Assembly (NCBI GenBank): GCA_003221375.1
Contig: QHRI01000148.1
Location: 1 to 5,048 of the forward strand
Reading direction: 5' to 3'
Length of the DNA: 5,048 nucleotides
Source of the DNA: Verrucomicrobiota bacterium
Lineage (GTDB): Bacteria > Verrucomicrobiota > Verrucomicrobiia > Chthoniobacterales > UBA10450
A model generated the notes under the pieces. The model saw only the letters and a program-made list of their open reading frames with translations, was not told where the DNA came from and did not search any database. Both the position numbers and the translations under genes were made by a program. Shown one piece after another: positions 1-4,149 of this stretch (position 1 is the first letter of the stretch; every line of letters begins with the position of its first letter).

Positions 1-211
1 CTGCAGCTGCTTCAAAATTGCCGTTCAGAATGCATATCGCCCAATCGGCTTGATCATCACGGACGACCAAACGGATTGGCATTGCCATTGGTGCACGACC
101 ATAAAGATTCGCGTTTTCATAAAAAAGAGCGCAGGCAACTTCGTAGTTATCGAGGAGGGATTTTTCCAACGCAGCCTCGGCGGGATTCCAATACACGCGA
201 ATCGCGATCAT
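1..211 (-). CDS. DUF2007-like small protein, N-terminal part (runs off left edge)
   Basis: The minus strand is open from an ATG at 211 to the window edge, giving 70 residues without a stop. The protein begins MIAIRVYWNPAEAALEKSLL. A short beta strand followed by 'NPAEA..L.KSLL', then an 'A..FYENANLYG' segment and a 'PIRLVVRDDQADWA' strand-helix, matches the usual plan of DUF2007 (putative signal-transducing protein) domains, in which a 'NPxEAxLxKSLLE' helix precedes a 'xxDENL' segment and a 'vrLxVxxxdxxxA' segment. That family is short, so most of the domain is visible. Its biochemical role is not established. No clear ribosome binding site precedes the start. The start lies 12 bp from that of the divergent DUF167 gene, so any promoter must lie within the neighbour's coding sequence. 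The family assignment is from motif memory; that the ORF is real is supported by its sensible composition and lack of stops. Confidence 0.6.
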   Translation of the reverse strand, partial: MIAIRVYWNPAEAALEKSLLDNYEVACALFYENANLYGRAPMAMPIRLVVRDDQADWAICILNGNFEAAA

Positions 212-223
212 CTTGGTTAATCG

Positions 224-490
224 ATGCCAATTCTACGCGTTCACATCATTCCTAACGCAAAAATTGATAAGGTCTCGGGCGAGTATAACAGCGCGATCAA
301 GATCAAGCTGCGGGCGCCAGCGGTAGATGGAAAAGCGAACGCCGCGTTGCGGAGATTCCTGGCGGAAAGATTGAGCATTCCTCAGAGCGCAATCATACTG
401 GAGCACGGTGAGAGGTCGCGCGACAAAGTGATTCGGATTGATGACCTGAGCGAGGAGGAAGTGCTAAGGCGATTGCTCCCTACAATCTGA
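224..490 (+). CDS. DUF167 / YggU family protein
   Basis: This is a complete 88-residue protein. It carries the family hallmark 'LRAPAVDGKANAALRRFLAE' at about residues 29-48, followed by 'LSIPQSAIILEHGERSRDKVIRI', which corresponds to the usual 'lgvpkS.veLv.G..sR.K.vri' (long stretch at about residues 50-72). The start is well constrained: an in-frame TAA sits at 218-220, only three bases before the ATG at 224. The length is typical of the family, which adopts a small alpha/beta fold. The molecular role is unknown, although the family is widespread in bacteria and archaea. There is no recognisable Shine-Dalgarno sequence ('cttggttaatcg' precedes the ATG). The gene ends five bases before a palindromic element and is convergent with mlaD, so that element probably separates the two transcripts. 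Confidence 0.93.
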   Translation: MPILRVHIIPNAKIDKVSGEYNSAIKIKLRAPAVDGKANAALRRFLAERLSIPQSAIILEHGERSRDKVIRIDDLSEEEVLRRLLPTI

Positions 491-495
491 AAACG

Positions 496-567
496 ATGGA
501 GGGGCGAGCTCCGCGACGTCCAATGTCGGAGGTCACGCGCGGCGGGCTCCCGGAGCTAGCCCTCCAT
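496..567. repeat. palindromic REP/MITE-like element between convergent genes
   Basis: The ends form a long inverted repeat. The left arm, ATGGAGGGGCGAGCTCCG (496-513), pairs with the right arm, CGGAGCTAGCCCTCCAT (551-567), with one bulged base and one mismatch. Inside, GACGTCC (515-521) pairs 6 of 7 with GGAGGTC (528-534), and CCGCG (511-515) can alternatively pair with CGCGG (538-542). The whole 72 bp could fold into one long hairpin. It fills the gap between the DUF167 stop (490) and the mlaD stop (572). The short open frame starting at its ATG (496) is a by-product of the element. It encodes no transposase, so it is a non-autonomous palindromic repeat by structure. In this position it could act as a bidirectional terminator, though it lacks a classic T tract. 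Multi-copy status cannot be seen from this window. Confidence 0.75.
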
Positions 568-571
568 TTCG

Positions 572-1462
572 TCAACGACCTCGACTTTGGCGAGCTGGTT
601 TCGTTTGTTCCTGGGGTTTCGTTTGACTACTTGCAGCACTGTCGCGGTAAAACAAAACACCATGAGCTCTCAAGTTGCTGATCAGCGCGTGCAGGTCGTT
701 AGCCAACTGTTGGTTGTTCAGAAGAGTCGCCACCAAGCCTTTGCCTTGTGTGGCGCTGCGAAGCAGCTTGCGCGTGTCATCGATCGCGTTTTGCAAATTG
801 TCAGCCGCTTGTTTTGCGGAAGTCATTGTGGAACCCGCCTGTTCGACGACTCCATCCAACTTCTTAGAGGATTCTGCCAAAGCACTGGTGGCCTGGTTTA
901 GATGCTCCATGCTCGCCTTCAGGTTTTGCATGTTCTCGGACGAAAGAGTTTCCTGATTCAGCTTGGTCATAGTCGTGTCGACTTTTTGAACCGTACTGCG
1001 GAGATCGTTCACGAGCGCGCCACCTTCGCGGGTGAGATCATCAATCCCGGTTTCGCGCGCACCGCTGATATATGCATTCGGCGGGAGATATGCCTTTGGC
1101 TGTCCAGAGGGCATCATTACATTTACAAACCGATCGCCCAGCAGACCCGAGCTTCCGACCGTGAATTTGGTGCCCTCAGGGATCTTAATGTAATCATAAA
1201 TTTTCAGCGGTACAGCGATACCACTACCTTCGCGAACCAGCCGCGGAGCATCGGCGACCTTCCCAATTCTCGCGCCGGAGAGCAAGACATCGGTGCCCTT
1301 CAAGAGCCCGCTCGCATCATTGAAGCGAACGGTGAGAGTATAATAGGTTTTGAATCCCTCTCCCAGCCTGCCGAATTGCACAACCAGAGCGCCTAGCATC
1401 ACCAATCCCACAAAAACGAAAACGCCGACCTTAAATTCCAGACCTCGCTCGTGCCGATTCAT
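572..1462 (-). CDS. mlaD: MlaD-type MCE-domain phospholipid transport protein
   Basis: This is the substrate-binding, membrane-anchored component of an Mla-type retrograde/anterograde phospholipid ABC transporter. From the ATG at 1462 it is 296 residues. There is a short cytoplasmic N-terminus (MNRHERGLEFK), one membrane helix at about 11-32, and an MCE domain at about 41-119 with 'LTVRFNDASGLLKGTDVLLSG', 'ARIGKVADAPRL', 'KIPEGTKFTVGSSGLLGDRF' and 'VNVMMPSG'. A long helical, probably coiled-coil region rich in A, Q, N and S follows at about 145-237. The tail motif 'GKGLVATLLNNQQLANDL...NLRAHGVLFYRD' spans about 240-274 and ends in a polar, disordered-looking tail. An upstream in-frame TTG at 1486 would add eight residues. 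I prefer 1462 because it gives the usual cytoplasmic leader and has a weak GAGAG ten bases upstream. It lies 27 bp after the mlaF stop, so it is cotranscribed with mlaF and mlaE. The gene looks intact. Confidence 0.92.
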   Translation of the reverse strand: MNRHERGLEFKVGVFVFVGLVMLGALVVQFGRLGEGFKTYYTLTVRFNDASGLLKGTDVLLSGARIGKVADAPRLVREGSGIAVPLKIYDYIKIPEGTKFTVGSSGLLGDRFVNVMMPSGQPKAYLPPNAYISGARETGIDDLTREGGALVNDLRSTVQKVDTTMTKLNQETLSSENMQNLKASMEHLNQATSALAESSKKLDGVVEQAGSTMTSAKQAADNLQNAIDDTRKLLRSATQGKGLVATLLNNQQLANDLHALISNLRAHGVLFYRDSAASSQTKPQEQTKPARQSRGR

Positions 1463-1489
1463 CAGTCTTCGACTCTCACATTTCAACCC

Positions 1490-2198
1490 TTAACTCTCAA
1501 CTCGGTTCCCCCGGTGCCCCTCGGAACGCCCGAGTAGGAAATCCTGGATCAGCCGATCGGTCGACTGCTGGAGTTCGGCTGAAGTTCCATGAAAATAAAT
1601 TCGGCCCTCATGCAAGTAAGCAATTCGGTCGGCAACGTCGAATGCATTTTTCATATCGTGGGTTACGACAATGCTGGTCATTCCAAACCGGTGTTGCAAC
1701 CGGCGAATCAATCGATTGATACTGTCCGCGACGACCGGATCGAGTCCGGAGGTAGGCTCATCATACAATACGCAGGAGGGGCGACGAATAATGGAGCGCG
1801 CGAGTCCAACTCGCTTCGCGCAACGGAAAGGCGATATTTTCTTCTACAGTCATCGAATCAAAAAGTGCGCCGCTTTGGAAGAGGATGCCGATCTTTTTGC
1901 GGATTTCCCCGAGCTGGCGTTCGCTCATCCCGATAATGTTTTGACCCTGGATCCAAATCTCGCCTTCACTGGGCTGCATCAATCCGACGAGATGTTTGAG
2001 TAAGACGCTTTTGCCGCCGCCGCTGCGTCCAATGATGGCGAGGGTTTCGCCAGTTGCGACTTCCAGGTCTATGCCACGCAGAATTTCCTGCTGTCCTATC
2101 GTTTTCGCCAACGCCCGAACGGCAATCATTGGCGAAGACTTGCTCGAAACCAAACGAGGCTTAATGGAGGACTTGGGAGATGGCGGCGCTTCAATCAT
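1490..2198 (-). pseudogene. mlaF: MlaF-type ABC transporter ATPase, broken by an internal deletion/frameshift
   Basis: The ATPase subunit of the Mla transporter is split over two frames. The first (2198 down to a TGA at 1761-1763) has Walker A GRSGGGKS (residues 57-64), the Q-loop 'ILFQSGALF' (Q108) and 'TVEENIAFPLRE' (ending at 128), then nonsense. In the second, the reading resumes as 'KRVGLARSIIRR' then 'PSCVLYDEPTSGLDP' (Walker B and D-loop), 'SIVVTHD' (H-loop) and 'RIYFHGTSAEL', ending with TAA at 1490-1492. In MlaF proteins about 38 residues, including the LSGGQ-type signature, normally lie between 'PLRE' and 'KRVGLAR'. Here they are absent and the two segments abut at about 1810-1823. 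The loss is of form 3n+2 nt, roughly 110-120 nt, so frameshifting alone could not restore a functional ATPase. Alternative starts are TTG 2225 and ATG 2129 (MIAVRALAKTIG, the point where family homology begins). It lies between mlaE and mlaD. An assembly error is a real alternative to a true pseudogene. Confidence 0.88.
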
Positions 2199-2209
2199 CG
2201 CAACGCACA

Positions 2210-2240
2210 AACTCTCAACTCTCAACTGGCAACTCTCAAC
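2210..2240. repeat. AACTCTCAAC spacer repeat in the mlaE-mlaF gap
   Basis: Three copies of the decamer AACTCTCAAC lie here. Two overlap with a 7-bp period (2210-2219 and 2217-2226), and a third follows after 'tggc' (2231-2240). On the transcribed minus strand they read GTTGAGAGTT. They occupy most of the 51-bp gap between the mlaE stop and the mlaF ATG at 2198. A fourth exact copy is at 1492-1501, overlapping the end of mlaF just ahead of mlaD. The GAGAG core is purine-rich, but at 13 bases from the mlaF ATG it is too distant to be a convincing ribosome binding site. It could be a slippage-prone microsatellite-like spacer; its function is unknown. Confidence 0.7.
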
Positions 2241-2249
2241 TATCTAATA

Positions 2250-3044
2250 TTACTGATATCCCGCCGGGTAAATGATGTTGAACAACATGGTCAGGAAAAA
2301 ATTGCAAACCAGAACCGCGAGCGAAGCGTTCACCACCGCCTCAGTCGTGGCCCGGCCGACGCCGACCGCGCCTTCGCGGGCGGTCAATCCCTTGTGGCAA
2401 CTAATGAATACGATGAGTATTCCGAAACAAAACGCTTTTGACAGACCCATAATGATGTCGCGACTGCGTGTCCAGCGCACCATGTTTGCCATGTAGTAAG
2501 TGCCATTAACGTCGAGCATGAAAATCGCAACGAAATAGCCAGCAACGATGCCGACGAATATGCACTCCGCGACCAGCAGCGGCATTGATACCATCATGGC
2601 AAGAGCGCGCGGCACGACCAAATAATCAACCGGATAAACCGCAAGCGCTCGCAACGCATCGATTTGCTCTGTTACTTTCATCGTGCCGATCTCAGCTGAC
2701 ATTGCTGCGCCGACGCGTCCAGCCACCATTAACGCGGTCAAGACGGGCGCCAACTCACGGCATAGCGAAACTGAAACCACCGCTCCCACGGCGGAGCCCA
2801 TTCCCAACTTGTTAAATTGAAAAAACGTCTGTGCTGAGAAGACCGCGCCAGTAAATCCACCAGTGATCACGACGACGAGCTGCGAAAGCAAACCGACCTC
2901 GACGACTTGATTGAGAAATAATTTCCAGCGGAGCTTGTGCGTGAAAATAGATCGAAAGGTATCGGCTGCTAGTAACACGACTTCGCCCAGATATTGGAAA
3001 AACGAGAGCAGCGGCGCCCCCAAAGCGTTAAAAAATTGAACCAT
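2250..3044 (-). CDS. mlaE: MlaE-type ABC transporter permease
   Basis: This is the inner-membrane permease of the Mla phospholipid transporter, a complete 264-residue protein of typical family length. After an amphipathic N-terminal region there are about five to six hydrophobic segments, at about 50-70, 84-110, 148-176, 200-216 and 238-260. The diagnostic MlaE core lies at about 96-131, containing 'RELAPVLTALMVAGRVGAA' then 'MSAEIGTMKVTEQIDAL'. It is followed by 'YPVDYLVVPRALA' and the late loop 'GAVGVGRATTEAVV' (225-238), all as expected for the family. The start at ATG 3044 gives the usual N-terminus, although no Shine-Dalgarno sequence is evident upstream. It is the first gene of the mlaE-mlaF-mlaD set. 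No mlaA, mlaB or mlaC homologue is in the window. The gene looks intact, in contrast to the downstream mlaF. Confidence 0.95.
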   Translation of the reverse strand: MVQFFNALGAPLLSFFQYLGEVVLLAADTFRSIFTHKLRWKLFLNQVVEVGLLSQLVVVITGGFTGAVFSAQTFFQFNKLGMGSAVGAVVSVSLCRELAPVLTALMVAGRVGAAMSAEIGTMKVTEQIDALRALAVYPVDYLVVPRALAMMVSMPLLVAECIFVGIVAGYFVAIFMLDVNGTYYMANMVRWTRSRDIIMGLSKAFCFGILIVFISCHKGLTAREGAVGVGRATTEAVVNASLAVLVCNFFLTMLFNIIYPAGYQ

Positions 3045-3070
3045 CGTGAGTGCTGTGATCAGAAACTAAT

Positions 3071-3117
3071 GATCGGAGGATAGTAAAGCCACAATGGTAT
3101 TCTACAATTGTCCGATC
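3071..3117. promoter_or_regulatory. candidate regulatory region upstream of mlaE
   Basis: A 7-bp inverted repeat, GATCGGA (3071-3077) and TCCGATC (3111-3117), brackets the stretch upstream of mlaE. On the minus strand a weak promoter-like pair, TTGTAG then TACTAT with 16 bp between, lies inside it. Matches to the sigma-70 consensus are poor (about 3/6 and 4/6), so this is only a candidate for the mla operon promoter. The repeat may be chance. Confidence 0.25.
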
Positions 3118-3121
3118 ACCA

Positions 3122-3165
3122 TTCCTCGTTCACTTCGTGACCGCTGCTCACGCGGCGACCGAAAC
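3122..3165. terminator. imperfect GC-rich hairpin region downstream of the 87-residue gene
   Basis: Between the stop of the small gene (3181) and the mlaE upstream region lies GC-rich sequence with nested short complementarity: CACTTCGTG (CAC/GTG), CCGCTGCTCACGCGG (CCGC/GCGG with a 7-nt loop), and imperfect longer pairing of 'ttcgtgaccgc' with 'gcggcgaccgaa'. There is no T tract on the minus strand. It could end the upstream transcript or be a decayed palindromic element. Support is weak. Confidence 0.25.
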
Positions 3166-3180
3166 GAATCGGTGTTGGTC

Positions 3181-3444
3181 TTAGACGTCTAACGGCTCTG
3201 TTTTTGTTCTGGGCCGAAGCTCTGGTGGAATCGCGCCGATAAACAGAGGTTCCAGTCCGAGCTTGAGAAAAATCGCCCGAATCTCACGCAAGCTCAGTGC
3301 CGGCCGGTCAAACTCGAAATATACAAGATCGTGATTTGTATCGATCTTGTAATGGAGACCTGCGATGGGTTCGAGTTGAAGATCGAGCTCCAGAATTTTG
3401 TTCAGGTCGCGTAAACCCCGCGCATACACTTCCAGTTCGATCAT
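3181..3444 (-). CDS. unrecognised small protein, predicted alpha/beta fold
   Basis: This is a complete 87-residue protein starting at ATG 3444. I do not recognise a named family. The pattern suggests a compact beta-alpha-beta(-beta)-alpha-beta arrangement: a strand (MIELEVYA), a helix (RDLNKILELDLQLEP), a strand pair (GLHYKIDTNHDLVYFEFD), a helix (SLREIRAIFLKLGL) and a final strand (EPLFIGAIP), followed by a charged, proline-rich tail. That order resembles ferredoxin-like small domains such as HMA or ACT folds, but there is no CxxC metal site and no other catalytic motif. The balanced composition and coherent secondary structure favour a real gene over a shadow. It is divergent from the lipoprotein gene, with 104 bp between starts, and lies 136 bp upstream of mlaE in the same direction. 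It might share transcription with the mla operon. No Shine-Dalgarno sequence is seen. Confidence 0.72.
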   Translation of the reverse strand: MIELEVYARGLRDLNKILELDLQLEPIAGLHYKIDTNHDLVYFEFDRPALSLREIRAIFLKLGLEPLFIGAIPPELRPRTKTEPLDV

Positions 3445-3483
3445 AATAGCCGGGAAGGTAGCGAGTCGGCCGTATCAGCGCAA

Positions 3484-3493
3484 TTCTTAAGAA
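3484..3493. promoter_or_regulatory. perfect 10-bp palindrome TTCTTAAGAA, candidate operator
   Basis: TTCTTAAGAA is a perfect palindrome near the centre of the 104-bp region between the divergent starts at 3444 and 3549. It lies just upstream of the candidate lipoprotein promoter. A symmetric site midway between divergent genes is a plausible binding site for a dimeric regulator, but ten AT-rich bases can occur by chance. Confidence 0.3.
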
Positions 3494-3502
3494 ACTCATT
3501 GG

Positions 3503-3530
3503 TTTGCGCCGAGCGGAAAGCTGCTATAAA
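3503..3530 (+). promoter_or_regulatory. candidate sigma-70 promoter for the lipoprotein gene
   Basis: TATAAA (3525-3530, 5/6 to the -10 consensus) is preceded at 16 bp by TTTGCG (3503-3508), a weak -35. Transcription would start near 3537, leaving a leader of about 12 nt before the ATG at 3549. That is short, but fits the lack of a well-spaced ribosome binding site. Confidence 0.4.
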
Positions 3531-3548
3531 AGATGTGCACCTGAAGGA

Positions 3549-4043
3549 ATGAGACGCGTCACTCGCTTTTTGCTCGCAGGCAATCTCTTGCTTGGCGCGT
3601 TTTTTCTTGGCGCCTGCGAGACTGTTCCTCAAGGAATTCAACAAGCCAGGCTTGAAATGGTGCAGAATATCGCAGCCGAACCGGCCGGGGATTATTTTAT
3701 CGGACGGCGCTATTTCAAAGTCGATTACAAGTTCTGGGGTTATATCCGCCGCCCGGGTCAACCCTGGAGCACGGCAGAATTAGTGATGTTGAACGAAAAG
3801 CAAAAGCTTGCTCCTGATCGCGAGCGTCTCGATTTCGGCAGCGATAATAACTACGAATACAAACTCTATGGCTATTTTAGCGGCGACAAGGTTTATGAAC
3901 CTGCGAGTAATGGAGTTTATCCTGAGTTTGTTTTAAAGGGCTACCAACTGATATCCACGAATCCGCCGCCAATTTTCAAAAGTCAATTCCGTGGCCACGC
4001 CACCGCGGAAGATCTCCGTTACGTGGTGGAAAAACCCGAGTGA
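3549..4043 (+). CDS. putative lipoprotein, function unknown
   Basis: From ATG 3549 this is a 164-residue protein with a classic lipoprotein signal: a basic start (MRRVTR), a hydrophobic stretch (FLLAGNLLLGAFF) and the lipobox LGAC, with the acylated cysteine at residue 23. I choose this start over the in-frame TTG at 3504 because the TTG would put fifteen polar residues ahead of the signal. A GAAGGA lies upstream but abuts the ATG, too close to be an ideal ribosome site. The mature part is rich in aromatic residues, with 'GDYFIGRRYFKVDYKFWGYI', 'DFGSDNNYEYKLYGYFSGDK' and 'GVYPEFVLKGYQLI', which suggests a small beta-rich domain exposed in the periplasm or at the outer membrane. I recognise no named family. 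A palindromic element follows 16 bp after the stop. It is divergent from the 87-residue gene. Confidence 0.85.
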   Translation: MRRVTRFLLAGNLLLGAFFLGACETVPQGIQQARLEMVQNIAAEPAGDYFIGRRYFKVDYKFWGYIRRPGQPWSTAELVMLNEKQKLAPDRERLDFGSDNNYEYKLYGYFSGDKVYEPASNGVYPEFVLKGYQLISTNPPPIFKSQFRGHATAEDLRYVVEKPE

Positions 4044-4059
4044 CTTCCTCGCTTTTGAC

Positions 4060-4140
4060 CGGTAGGGCGCATCACTCCGTGCGCGCCGGCCCCTCGGCGC
4101 GTCGCATCCCGCGGCGTGCAGGGGACTCCCCGCCCTACCG
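4060..4140. repeat. palindromic REP/MITE-like element upstream of xerC
   Basis: A perfect 10-bp terminal inverted repeat, CGGTAGGGCG (4060-4069) and CGCCCTACCG (4131-4140), bounds an 81-bp GC-rich element. Inside is a perfect 7-bp hairpin, CGCGCCG (4082-4088) with CGGCGCG (4095-4101) and a 6-nt loop, and a smaller GGGG-ACT-CCCC hairpin near the right end. It encodes nothing. It fills almost all of the gap between the lipoprotein stop and the xerC start, ending nine bases before the xerC ATG. Its ends resemble those of the element at 496-567 (GG..GGGCG and GCCCT.C), which suggests a related family. Possible effects are termination after the lipoprotein gene or masking of the xerC start; both are inference. 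Confidence 0.75.
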
Positions 4141-4149
4141 CTGCTCGAC

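Noticed and set aside
496..681. Short plus-strand ORF starting ATGGAGGGG
   Set aside because: Its start and first third are the palindromic element, and the rest is antisense to the mlaD C-terminus. The protein has no recognisable features.
587..1396. Several plus-strand ORFs, the longest 164 residues (902-1396)
   Set aside because: All are antisense to mlaD, which has clear MCE-family motifs. These translations have no domain-like pattern.
1761..1830. Programmed ribosomal frameshift producing a full MlaF
   Set aside because: The signature-motif segment is absent from all frames here, so frameshifting could not yield a functional ATPase.
1589..2247. Plus-strand ORFs across the mlaF region
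   Set aside because: They are antisense to well-matched ABC ATPase motifs (Walker A and B, Q-loop, H-loop), so they are shadows.
3441..3761. 106-residue minus-strand ORF overlapping the lipoprotein gene
   Set aside because: It is antisense to a lipoprotein gene with a clear signal peptide and lipobox, and its own composition is unconvincing.
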